From: Corylus avellana
Taxonomy: Eukaryota > Streptophyta > Magnoliopsida > Fagales > Betulaceae
DNA: 64,000 nt
Reading direction: 5' to 3'
Assembly: GCF_901000735.1 (NCBI RefSeq)
Contig: NC_081544.1
Location: 23,997,692-24,061,691 of the forward strand
The position numbers and the translations under genes were made by a program. This document shows, in pieces, positions 27,176 through 40,500 of the stretch (positions within the stretch are counted from its first letter, which is position 1; every line of letters begins with the position of its first letter). The notes under the pieces were generated by a model. That model ran no database searches. It saw nothing but the letters and a program-made list of their open reading frames with translations, and was not told the DNA's origin.

Positions 27176-28531
27176 ATTGGATGAACTTGTTGGTAACCAA
27201 TTGAACCAGTTTGTGAGATGTCAAAGCAACTCTTACATCCCGGAGTTTTAACTGTTTCTTTTCTTCTTTCATAGATAGGTTATACTATTCTCTGTAATAA
27301 CTAGTTTGACTCTTAGTTGAAGCTTAAGGTTAATTGAGAATTAAATTTCAGTAATGGTAGACGAAGTCACAAAGCGCTACAAAGCGAAAACTGGGAAGGG
27401 TCAATGTTGTGTTAGTATGAAATTTTTGTTGCTCATTATTCTAAAATATTATCAGTCAGCTTTGTCTTTTTTTGGAAGGCTTGTAATTCTCTTATTATGA
27501 TGCATATCTATCTTTCATGATATCACTGTCAAGTGTCGAGTTTATGTTACGCTAGCCCTTCATTTTTTTGTTTTGTTTTGTTTTTGTTTTAAACATGTAT
27601 GCCCGGTGGTAGATTGTTTTTTCTACTTTTTTTGGTGAAGAGAATAGGTGGATACAAAACTAGTAGTAGATTGAAAACTACAATGTTTATTTTTTTGAAT
27701 GATAAGAATGTTAAGACACTTGAATTGCTTGGGAAGCAGTCTATTAGTTGGACTGCGCCTCATCGTGGTGTTGAGGTTTGAGTTCTAATCATGGTAAGAG
27801 GAATGATGCAAAAACTGTCATATCCGGACCTGGGCAATCACTTTATTATTATTTAAGAGGTTTAGTATTTCACTTGATATGTGCAACAAATGGGCTCTGT
27901 TTGGTAAAAGCATTTGGTAGTAAAAATTGATTGATGTAGAAAAAATGATGAATGTTTTATATGGAAAAATGAAAATTTTTGTTTTATAGTAATTTTTTTA
28001 TTTGAATAATAATAAAAAGTAATTGATAAGACGTAAAAAATAGAAATGTTTGAGGGATTTATTTTTTGGATGAATAATAAATGGCAATTCAACAAGTAAA
28101 AACTCGTATTTTTGCAATTATTGAAACTTGGAACAAAATTTGACAATAGCCGTTCACTTTTTTTTTTTTTTTAACACCAAGAATTATGATGGGGAAGTAG
28201 TAAAATTTGACACTTGCTTAACATGATATTATATCAATTAAGTCTTTAAGAGTTAACTCAATCGACTGGAGACCATGCCTTATAAAACGGAGGTCTCTAA
28301 TTCAAATTTCTCTCATTTCTCTTGTGTGGAACATGTAAAAAAAAAAAAAAAAAAAAAAGATATTACATCAATTAATCCAATATATTACTCAGATTTTAAA
28401 GATTACGAATATGAATAAGTTGTGTGTAATGGAAAAACTTTGTAGTACGCGCTAGGTAAGGCAGATATGATATACCCGAAACTCAAAAGTAGATGTTAAA
28501 GACCGAGTGACAGAAAGAAAGAGTGCACACA
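27176..28531. other. EFG1-MNS4 spacer
   Basis: 1.36 kb between the EFG1 stop and the MNS4 start. The first 200 bp or so is probably EFG1 3' UTR. A SINE occupies 28242-28358. The last 150 bp should hold the MNS4 promoter and 5' UTR; I see no clear TATA box or ER-stress element. The ORFs 27599-27781 and 27862-28146 (minus) look like chance. Confidence 0.6.
28242..28358 (+). mobile_element. tRNA-derived SINE (degenerate) with target-site duplication
   Basis: The insert contains AGTTAACTCAATCGACTGG (A-box region), GGTCTCTAATTCAAATTTC (degenerate B-box) and a terminal run of A (28337-28358). It is flanked by GATATTATATCAATTAA (28225-28241) and GATATTACATCAATTAA (28359-28375), a 17-bp duplication with one mismatch. 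It lies about 170 bp upstream of the MNS4 start codon, so it abuts or forms part of the promoter. Confidence 0.8.
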
Positions 28532-31500
28532 ATGGAAGCTCCGAAGCCATTGTCTCAAATCCTCTTGCTCTTCTTGTTGCTCTCAGCTTATCCTAACGCT
28601 TTCATACTCACAGCTCTTGCAGAGGGCGTCACTCCCGAGGAAGCCAGACAGCTCCGAGACGAGGTAACCCCCTGTCGAATCCTATCCCGAAACGAAATTT
28701 GGGTTTTTTTTTTCGAGCAATGACCATTGCCTTTATCGTAATACCATCAATGCTTTGCTGTTTCTCTGGTGAATGTTCGAACAGTTGGGATGCAGAGTTC
28801 CTGTTAGGTAGTGAAACATAAAAAAAACAGAGGTCTATTCAAAAAACCCATTTTGGAATTTTAAATGAAGGGCTAATGGGGTCTTAAGCTGGTGATTCTT
28901 ATGGGGCATGTGTTTGAATGAGAAATCAATTATGTCTTTTCATTTAAAAGCAATTGCAAATATATACGCGGTTAGGGCTGAAGAAAAGAAAAGAAAAGAA
29001 CTAGAGGAAATGATATTCTTTGTAGTGCTTGGGGTATAGATGGGATGTTGGTTTAATTTTTGTGGAGATTTTATTTGCTTGTTTAGGTATTTTCAGCTTT
29101 AGCTCAGTGCTTTAGCTTTTCTTTGTATAGTGTTTTGTTAATGAAAGTTACTCATTCATCAAATATATATATACGCGGTTACGTTCACATTTCAATTCCC
29201 CTGGTGTGTTTGCAAATTAAGAAACTGTGGTTTCATAGTTAAAAGATATTTGTATGAGTGTCTTATAAAACGCTTGATCGTTTTCTTATCTGGCCTTTGA
29301 ATTTTCTTTCGTAAAATTCATAAATATTGCATAACATTAAGAAATGGTTTTGTTGATGATCTTGTATTGTGTCAGGATATGATCTTTCTGTGTTTATGAA
29401 AACATTGAATTCTAAAGATGGAAATAGCTCTGAATTTCTTGTCCCAGGTTGTTTTCCTTGTAAATTGTCTTCCATGCATATCAGGAGTTTTGATTTAATG
29501 TTAATTGGAAATAGTGTTGGATTTAATTCTTCTGAGAGATCCGACTGCTTACATTGTTGGCAGGTTGCCCTTTTATTAGCGTTTGAGTTGTGATGTTATG
29601 AATGTTCTGTTTGATCTTTTAATTAAAGTAGGAGAGATGGATTTCTATATGCAATTCAGGTGCATGGAATGTTCTATCATGCTTTTGATTCATATATGAA
29701 GCATGCCTTTCCACTTGATGAATTAAGGCCTCTATCGTGTGGAGGGGAAGATACGCTCGGTGGTTATGCCTTAACTTTGGTACGATAGTTTCTTCTTTTC
29801 AAATTTGATCTATATCTAAGTTCTTGCATCTCTTACCTGGCGTTGCCATCACACCATTCCACAGATTGACTCCTTAGACACACTGGCTTTACTTGGTGAC
29901 CGTGAACGCTTTGCTGCCTCTGTTGAATGGATTGGTAAAAACCTTCGATTCGATATAGTGAGTAATGCTCTTTTTTTTTTTTTTTTTTTTTTGCATTCAT
30001 GTTTAAAGTTAGTTGGGATTGGTTTTTGGGTTAATTTGACACCATCAAATAATCATTTACAAAAGTAAAGTAGGCATTTGTGAAAGCCAATTTTGTCTTG
30101 GCAAAGATACTTAATTAGTGTAGTTGTTATTTCATGTTTAACTTGATAAACTGACTGGTTCACTCTGAGGCTACCACAACAAGCAAGTTTGTGGTGACCT
30201 GTGAACTTGATTATACAAATTTTGAAACATTTTTTTTTGGAAACATTTTAAACTTACATTTCGTTAAACTAAATTTAACATCCATAAATTTTTTCTCATA
30301 ATCATTTTTTTAGTCGGGAAATATCGAAAATTATGATTGAAACTTGATGGATTATATTGTATCTTTGTGAGAATGCTCTGTGAATTTCCATGTGCTGTTA
30401 ATAAATAAATTAATAATCAAAATATGCCTATTCCCATTATACCTCATAGTTGGGGTGCCTTGTAAGTCAATGAGGTGCCAGCATCTAGTATGAGTAATGT
30501 AGAAAGAATATATGTGATCTCCAGGGTTCCTCCTCAGATTATATCCATCGTTGGGCTCTCCAAGTTTATCTCTTACTTATAAGTGGTGTAAATTTGCTAA
30601 AATTTAGCAAAAAGCCTGTGAAGGGCTAAATTTTAATGCAATGGGGGGGATGATTGATTTTAAATGGCAGAGGAATGTTTTTGTTGTCATTCAAGTTAGT
30701 GTTAATTGACAGGTTTTCTTCTACCTAATGATGGATGTTCAAAAGTGATTCTTCTATCTTATCCCTTCCTCTAATTTTATTATGACCTGTCTCTTCTTGA
30801 TCAGTATCAAAATTTTGAACTTAAGCTTCTATAAAAATCCAAAGATCCTGAACTTCTCTTCTATCATCCTGGTCTTTGCCTTAGTAAGTAAAACTGTCCT
30901 AGTTTCTTGCAATCCGACGACAGTAACATTCATGTGCTACATGTATGATCTCGTTGTAAAATGGGGTTGCAAATATTTCTTGTTACATTGGAAAAAATTT
31001 TACGTTCTAATACTATATATCTTAATTGCAGATTTTCTTTTTGAATATCTTGGAAGTTTAAAGATTTTAGTTTTGTACTTACATTTGTCTTCATTGCTTT
31101 CTGTTGATTTCTTTTCCCCGCTTCTGGCCATATATAGTTTTTATTTTAACGCATATTCTACATTTTTTTGGCTAGAATTGCTCTCAGTCAATGTACATAT
31201 TCTTTGGTTATAATAAAATGAAGTTGAAAATCTAACTTGGAATTTTTTATATGCTTTGCAGAATAAGACAGTATCTTTGTTTGAGACTACTATTCGCGTT
31301 CTTGGAGGTCTACTTTCTGGTCATCTTATTGCGAGTGATTATGCTACGGTATTAGTTGTACATGTACCTCTATGAATCATTTTCCTTACAATTCTGTTAT
31401 TAAAGAAAAAGCATTGGATTTCTCTTTTAGGCATCAGCATAAATAGTACGGGCAGTTCACTTTCAATGATACATGTGAACGCTATGTCAATGCCTTTTGT

Positions 31501-34500
31501 TTCTTCAATGGGAGGTTGGGCCCCCTAAGTGGGTGTGTCTCTTTTTATACTCTTTGCATACTAGGGTTGCTCCCCCCTTTGTGCTTTCTAATATGATTTA
31601 ATTACTTATTAAAAAAAAAGGGAGGTTGGCATTGAGAGAATAGAATCAATGGTGAAGCCTAAAGATATATATAAAACTGGCTTTCTGAGGTTGCTTGGTT
31701 GATAAAATATTATACATGGAGTAGTTAGGGACCATATTTTGCTGAGAAGAGGGTGATTGTAACTACAAAAGAATTTTCTACACTCTTGCTTTAGGTTGTA
31801 ATTATATAGGTGCACCTTTGTAGGTGAAACCTTTTCCAGTCAGCCAAACCTTGATAGTGTTTGTTACCCCTTAATAATTAGTTGTTCTACTGCCCTTTCA
31901 TAGAATATGGCGTTGCTATAATGTCCTCAAACACTTTTGATTTGTTCAGGGCATGAAAATCCCTTCCTATGACAATCAATTACTTAACTTAGCAGAGGAT
32001 CTGGCCCGGAGATTGTTACCTGCATTTGACACTCCTACAGGTATTACTACCTGATGATTTTGATTGATCTGTGCAAGTTATTGCAGGTTGAATTTAGCTA
32101 CTTGTCTTGGATTTTTATGATTTCAATTCTTGGGTGGTTTATTTTATGCCTATCTCCTGACTTTTGGGTACTTGATGGCATCTTATCACCATTTTGCAGA
32201 ATATTAAATTAAGAATGTTTTTTACTTAACATATAATAATACCACTAATTTTGGAATATGGAATGCTATGTTTGACAAGTGGCACACATACCTCTCTAGT
32301 TTTGATGCAAGGCTTAGATTGGCAGAGGTAGGCCATAAATGAACGTTAATATCTCGTTACTTATCAAAAAAAATAAAATAAATGAATGTTAATATCTCGT
32401 TTATTATCTCAAGTTAAATGGTTGAGGAGTTTTTACTTGACAATTACCGAAGGGCTGTGCATGACTAGCTTTGTGGCTGTAGCAGTTTGGCTTGATGGAA
32501 AGCAACTTTTAGCTTCATAAAGATTTAAATCATTTGTGTAGCTTTGCCTTTAGTGGGACCTTTCTTTGTATACATCCTGTGTACTAGGGTTGCGTCCCTT
32601 TTCGATTTTCAATGAATTACTTATTTATTGAAAAAATCATGTGTAGTACTGAACCATGTTTGAACATCAAACACTTTGTTTCCAATTGCTGAAGAAGTAA
32701 ATATTTTACATACGGGCATTTCAAGTATAAATGTTCTATCATTTTATGATGATGTTCAGGTACTATGTATTGCAGGCATTCCATTTGGATCTGTCAACCT
32801 TTTGCATGGAGTTGATGAAGATGAAAGCAAGGCAAAGCCTTTTTGCATTTCTCCTCGTGCAAGTTTGTTTTCTCTTGAGTTTTGCTGTTGCATTCTAGTG
32901 TGAAAGCAGCTGATAACATTGTAGGACCACACATTGATTTCCAGTTCACTAATTGCTACTGTATAATGCTTACCTGGATAAATTCTAATAGTCTGCGAGT
33001 TTATGATTACCACGTAATTACTGAGGACTAATGAGTGAAGATGCAGAATTGTACCATTGATTTAATACTTACTAACCATCTTCTGTTAATTACTTATCTT
33101 TCCTGTGTCTTTAATCTCTGTTTCGTAATATATAGGTAGAGCATTAAAATTCCACTTCTGGTTTTGTTTAGATAACATCAACAGCTGGTGGTGGGACTTT
33201 GACTTTGGAATTTGGAGTGCTTAGCCGTTTGACAAATGATCCCAGTAAGTGTTACTACCTTCATTTTGTGGGAAGACATGCTATCAATATTCAATAGTTT
33301 AGACAAAATGCTGTCTTGCGGCCTTTAATTGACAATATGTAGGAGAAAGTTGTTGTACAATACCAAGTTTCACTTTTTAAAGGTCTGAATCTTGAAAGGC
33401 AGTACATTACTGGCAGCTGGTTTTTTGTTGACTTCTAGTGCCCTTTGTCTCTCCAGATTTTGAAATTTGTGCTCCTATGATGTGTCCTAAATTTCCATAG
33501 CTAGGGTCGACTTGGTACTGTAGCACTACTTAGTGATTTTTCTTTTTGATCTCTCTGTCTCTCCCAAAATATGATCAGGCAGGCTATTGGGCTTCCTGCT
33601 AGAGGCTAGGCTTGATGAGCAGCCACTAGCTTGGTGGCTTGCCTATATTTTCAAGCAAGTCTTAATCTTGGCAGCCATAACAGTTTACCAATTTTCCTAG
33701 GCAGCTGACATGAAAAAGGACTAGATTTTTCTAGCTCATCGGGGGATGCTACCACCTTTCAAAAATTTTAATGCTATAATTTCATTTGACATGGTTATGG
33801 AGGCTGAGGTATTATGCCATTGTCTTAAAGATACCTAGAATATCAGATATACTTTTCGTGTACCATGGTGGTTGCATGCCTTTGGTGCTTTCTTTTATTT
33901 TTTTTATTTTTTATTTTTAAACTGAATTTAGTTTTCAAAAAAGATATCTAGAATATAACCTTTTCACTTTATCCTTCATGATGCTATCAATATACTACTT
34001 TCATATGTATCTAATGAATAATGTTTGGGGTCATTACTCAAACTTCCATTTTTTTTTTGGGTGTTTTTTAAGGGTTCAATTACTCAACGCCCCTCAACTA
34101 CTGCTCATTTACACACTGCCCCTATGGACTACCAACTATCATACTCAAACCCCTTCAAGTTGTCAAAAAAAGCCCTTCCATTAGCCCAACTCATTAGAAT
34201 GGATAAAATCTCGATCACGTGCCATGCATGTATTTTTTAGACCTGATTTGCCTCTTGCCCTCGTTATATTGTTATGGACAATGGATCATTTTTTTTTTTC
34301 CCTTTAGCTTAAAAACATGAAACATCCTACATTGAAGATGTTATTGTGCTACCATATTAATGATGGTCTATCAAGTGGGTGTTGTGAACATGTGACCTTT
34401 CTGGCTATACTTTTTGTAGCATAGGAAGTTATAAAAATACTGGTTTTATCCTCTTATTTTTGGCTTCACAGACTAGAATCTCAAAGTAGGGTCTTGTATA

Positions 34501-37500
34501 TGACTGACCTTCTTACTCCCCTTCTCCTACTTATTACTTTGTTCTTTTCTTTTGCTTTTTCTTTCCCCATTTTCTGTTTCTTTTCTTTTCTGGGGTAAAG
34601 GGATGGGACTCACTGCAAAATTCATAGTTGACATATGGCCCAACTTCACTGAAATGCAGTTTTTGAACAAGTTACCAAGAATGCAGTTCGTGGACTTTGG
34701 GCACGTCGTTCAAAGCTGAATTTAGTTGGTGCTCATATCAATGTTTTTACAGGTGAATGGACACAAAAGGTAACATTCTACTTAACTTGATTTCATTGCG
34801 AGGGCCATGCTAATTGGAGTTATCTGTATCTGTTGTTTAATATCTAATCTTTTCCTTCCTTTTTTTTTTTTTGGGTTAGATGACATCATAATGTTAATAC
34901 TTTCTTCTTTTGGATAAGTGAACAGAAAGTAAGCTTTACTTCTGCAATGCTTAGTGTCTCAATTCTTTGCACAGCTGTTTGTAGGCCTGGATGAAGGAAG
35001 GTTGTAGTAGGTTGGCAGCTAACATCAGCTAACATAAAAACCTGTACTTCCATCTTATGAGGGTCCTTTAGACCAATGAGAATCCTTTTCAACTGTCTTT
35101 GCCTTTTTTTTCTTTTCTCTTCTTTCATTCAATAGATCTTCTTGAGTTAGTTGTAATACTGTAGTTGAGGTGTAAATAAGATAAGGTAGATAATTACATT
35201 TAACTTTATGTCCCCTCTCTCTCTCTCCCTCTCTTCCATGGAAGATGCCTTTGAGATGAGCAATGTTAACTGTTTTGCACACGTCATTTTCACCTAAGGT
35301 TGTTGGAATTCTTTGGTTATTTTCTTTTTGATAAATAATTTAATTTCATTAGAAAAGCGCAGAGGGGACCCTAGTAAACAATAACCGTAGTATACAAGAG
35401 GAGTAATGATAGACGTCACCCTTGGGTTTTCTTAGTGTCCAGCAAAAATTGATGTGGCTTTTAAAATTACTATTGGATTTGTGATAGATCGTTATTGAAT
35501 TTCCTCATTTGTCAACCCTAACTTTCTCAACGAAAGAAGAGTCTTCCTTCGGACATGAAGAATTTCCTGAATTCACCGCCACTTTCAAACACCCATTTCC
35601 CCACAACCATGACTCTCCTTTACTAATTCCTGACCCATCCTCATATTCGACATTCAAAGAAATCCCCTTAAGCAAATACCCACTTTCCTGTCTTCTTACC
35701 CCCTCATTCTCAACACCCTTGCTTCCTTCGGCCTTGTCTATACAAGCCCGAGATGATCCAACAGCTTCTACTGTCTTCCTCTAAGCCGTAACCACCCTTA
35801 TTAGAGAACCCATACTTTCTTCGACCATGTCTGAACAAGACCCAAGTGTTTCGGTAGCTTCTGCCATCTTTATTTGAGCATTAATCACCCTTGTCGGTGT
35901 ACCCCTATTTTCTTCTATCTTGGTTGAACAAAGCCTAGTAGTATCGGTTAATTCTGCTCTTGTCGTCTGCATAGTTATCATCGTAACTCCATCATTTCAT
36001 CCCTCCTGAACTCTTGAGCTCACCTCAACTTGTCATGGTTCAGCTGGAGTAGCTTCCTTCTTACCAGACTTACTCGACTCAGCGATCGGACTGCATCTTC
36101 CTTCACTCTCTAAATAACGTTTTCTGTTGGTTTGACCCCCTTTTATAAATTGCCTCCCTTTTCCTAATTGGCCCTTAACCTTTCTTTGACAAACTCTGGT
36201 CTTCCTTGCAGATATTGGTGTTGGATTCACCCTTTTTCAGCCCAATATTAATTTTCCCTTTCCCATTGATTTTTTTCCCCTTTGGCCCATCAGACTTATT
36301 AAAGCATAATCCATTTCAGCCCCTGATTTTCATGAGCCCACATCCATAGCCCCCCCTCCATTGTTCGTAATATCTTGCAGCTTGGGCTTAATCTTTAGTG
36401 CGTCAGGCCCAGGCTCAATTGGAATCTGACCCACTTCCAGTTTACTTATCCATCTGTCCACTTCCCTTTTTATGGATTATCACCATATCTTTGACAGAGC
36501 TGAAATTAAGGAATTTCTCCTTAGCCTTCGAAGTGAAAATCACATTATCACTGCCAGCTTGACCTCTTTGTAACAACAAAATTTCTTTCTTACCAAAACT
36601 ATCCATCTTCTTTAACATTTGAATCTCCAAATTACCCAATCTGTCCCTGCTCAAATTTTCTATTCCTGATCATGCCCCTTCCCTACTAGAGCCTCCGCAA
36701 ACGTCCATTGACTATTCCCCACCAATCATGACACCAGCGGAATACCACCATAGGTTTTCCTTTTTCATGCTCCCTGCATTACCATGAGGCTTGAGAAATC
36801 TGACCACCTTGCTCATCTATGCAACACAACCCTCCCATCCTCTTCCTTCTCTGCCCTCCGGAATGACAATGACGCTTCTCTGGCCACCTATTTCATACTT
36901 TGATATCTCTAACCCTCAATGGCTATTTGTAATTTCATATGCCTCTGGGCAATATATATTATACTCCCAGACCTAAATGATCTGTAAAACTCTCTCAACT
37001 CTGTACACCTAACCAATTTCTCCACCGTTGGCCTCAACCACATCACACTTGGCTTGCCCAATATCACTGCTTGGTAAGTTCCTTTGCTCCTCTCGGCAAA
37101 ACGAATGCCTCCAATTCCCTCTTCAGATCGAAGCTCAAAAGCTTTTGGTTCGACTTAGAAAAATTCCAAATCGCCCATCGTAAACAACTCTGCAAAATCG
37201 AGAAAAACTGAATACTTCCTTGTTTGAACATGTCCTAACCAATTTCTTCAACTTGCTCACATGCAAATGCGCTGCCTACTTTCTCATCTGTACATGTCCT
37301 CATGGACTCATGCCATCATTTTTTTTCTTCTCTTTGGTTACTTTGTACGCTGTTTCTGAATTCTTCTTCTTTGGCTCCTATATCACTGTATTGAATATGG
37401 AATGGAAAACTCCATACAATGGGACCTGTGGCTACATTTGGAATTTTATGATCTAAGATTACTATCAAAGATTCATTCATCCTTTCTTCCAGCAAAATTG

Positions 37501-40500
37501 TAGCATTCTCACTTTGGTGTGCAAACATTGTATTGCCTAGAAAATTTCCCAGCCAGTTTCATCTTGAAATGCTTCTGGTAATGTCCAGATGTAAAAAATA
37601 GTTGATTTAGCTGGATTATGAGAATCTCAGCCTAATGATACCAGATAATTGATGTTTTGCTTGAATTGGAGGCTTATGGTGAAGTGTCAAAAATGTTGCA
37701 TCTAACAATGGAAGACAACATTACTGCACTATTTCTTTGATTGCATTTCCCAAAAGAGCTATTTCGCTACATTTGTACTGGCTGAGTGACTAATGTTTTT
37801 ATCAAAGTAAATAAAATTTTCAATTTGAAGTTTTCTTGAATAGAACATACTTCGCTATGGTTTATAAACTTAAACCTCTATGTGATTGTCTATGTACTTA
37901 GATATGCAGTGAAGTGAGATGCATTGGTAGGATCCATAATAGTTGATAGTTTTTACTGTCTGAGGTCTGTTTGAATAGTTCTTATAATATCATCAACCAG
38001 CCTGCCAACTTGTTTTCCCCCTAAATTAAATTCCATGTTCTTTGGGAAGACCAATTTTCTCCTTCCACTTTTATGTCACTATGTAAAATTATGTTTCTTT
38101 GCTGCCTTTTCAGGATGCTGGAATAGGAACTAGTATCGACTCTTTCTATGAGTATCTCCTAAAGGTTAGTAAACATGAATTGGAATGTTGAAACCTCCTT
38201 CAGCTCTATAATATGAATTTTGATAATTTGAAATGACATGAGGCAAAATCATAGAAATATAAATCTGTGAGGTAAGAGTGCTAGATACAATATACTTATG
38301 AACTAACTTATAATTATAACCCATGGTAAATATCTTTTTTGGAATGTTCTTGTGCTTTGGAGGTTAAGAGGGGAGACTGCAGATATGTTTATTGTTGTTC
38401 CAAGTTTGCATGGAAAGAAAATAGTGAAAGAGGAGGCTTACCTTCCTGCCTTGCCTCTCTCGTCTCATAATCTTTATATATTGTAATATTCAATGCAATG
38501 ACTAAAATACCCCTGTTACAAAACCTTGTCACCAACTTATTCTTTTATCCCTAACAGACTTCTAACAATCCCCTTCAATCTGGAGCATATATATCATAAA
38601 GTCCAGCTTGAAACCAATAAACTCTAACCACTTCTGCCAAAGGACCTTGGTAGTAGATTGAGATCTGGGGAGCCAGGGGTCATTTGCAAAATGGATTTGG
38701 AAAAAGCCTACGATCATGTGAATTGGGGTTTCCTGATGTATTTGCTAAGAAGGTGCGGTTTTGGAGGGGTTTGGTGTTCTTGGATTCAATATTGCATTTC
38801 CTCGGTGCGGTTCTCAATTATGGTAAATGGGTCTCCTAAAGGATTTTTTAGTAGCTCCAGGGGGTTGAGACAAGGGGATCCACTCTCTCCTTTGCTTTTT
38901 GTGTTTGTGATGGAGGTTCTGAATAGGATGATTTCAGCGGCGGTTCATAGGGGGTTGTTAGAAGGTTTCAAAATCGGTAACACTATAGTCTCTCATCTTT
39001 TATTTGCCGACGACACCTTGATTTTCTGCAATGCTAGACCTGCCCAAATACGCTACTTGCGGAGTTTGTTCTTGTTGTTTGAAGCTGCTTCCGGGTTGAA
39101 CGTTAATTTGGCTAAATCTATGATTATTCCGGTGGGGAATGTGGAGCAAGTGGCTTCGCTAGCCGGTATTTTAGGGTGTGAGGCAGTTCCTTTGCCAGTG
39201 AAGTACCTTGGTCTCCCTTTGGGAGGCTCTTATAAGTCCAAGCATATTTGGGATGGAGTGATTGAGAAGATTGAATATCGGTTGGCCAGCTGGAAAAGGT
39301 TGTATTTGTCGAAAGGGGGTAGGGTCACCCTTATTAAGAGCACTCTTGCTAACATGCCCACTTATTACTTGTCTCTTTTTCCTATTCCGGTGAGTGTTGC
39401 TAAGCGTATTGAAAAGCTTCAACGCAATTTTCTTTGGGGAGGGATAGGCGAAGAGTTCAAATACCACTTGGTGAAGTGGTCGCAGGTTTGCACTCCGATT
39501 AAGGAAGGAGGGTTGGGGATTAGGAACTTATTGGTCTTCAATCGCGCTCTTTTGGGGAAATGGTTGTGGCGCTATGGGGTGGAAAGAGAAGCTTGGTGGA
39601 GAGTTGTGATAGATGCGAAGTTTGGAAGCTTATGGGGTGGGTGGTGTTCGGTTGAGCCTGGAGGAGCTTCTGGGGTAGGGTTATGGAAGAATATTAGGAA
39701 AGGGTGGGAAACTTTCAAAGGCTTTACGAGATATGCAGGGGGGATGGGTCCAGGATTAGCTTTTGGCATGATTGGTGGTGTGGAGACTCAGCTCTCAAGA
39801 TAGCTTTCCCGATCCTTTATAGCATTGCTTGTGCGAAGGAAGCCTCAGTTGCGGATAATGTGGAGATGCTAGGGGGGTCCAATCAGTGGAACGTGAGCTT
39901 CTCGAGGGAGGCTCATGATTGGGAGGTGGAGGCCTTTGCCTCATTTTTCCAGGTGTTACATTCTACAGGAGTGAGAAGAGGGTTGGAAGATAGATTATGG
40001 TGGAACCCCTCCAAAAGAGGTACGTTCAAGGTCAAGTCTCTCTTTCTCTCCTTGGCATGCTCGGAAGGGGGGAGGAGGTTCCCCTGGAAGAGTGTGTGGC
40101 GGACTCAGGCCCCTCCTAGGGCAGCTTTTTTTGCGTGGTCGGCGGCTTGGGGGAAAATTCTGACCCTAGATAACCTCAGAAAGAGGAATGTGATTGTAGT
40201 AAACAGATGTTGGATGTGTAAGAAGAGTGAGGAGACAGTTGATCATCTTCTTATCCATTGTGAGGTGGCGTCTGCTTTGTGGAGTGCCTTTTTTGGCCGT
40301 TTTGGGTTATCTTGGGTGATGCCTGGTCGGGTTTTTGAGTTGCTAGCCTGTTGGTGGTCTGCAGGAAGAGGGGGGAGTGCTGCAGTTTGGAAGATGGTGC
40401 CTATTTGCTTTTTTTGGTGTCTTTGGATAGAGAGAAATAATAGGTGCTTCGAGGATGTGGAGAGGTCCTTCGAGGACTTTTTATCCTTTTGTTTCCATAC

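Noticed and set aside
30782..31213. 143-residue hydrophobic plus-strand ORF in MNS4 intron 3
   Set aside because: Its T-rich composition gives a Phe/Leu-rich frame by default; no domain and no homology recognised.
34070..34200. Sequence resembling one arm of a fold-back element
   Set aside because: No second arm was found within reach; could be a solo arm or chance.
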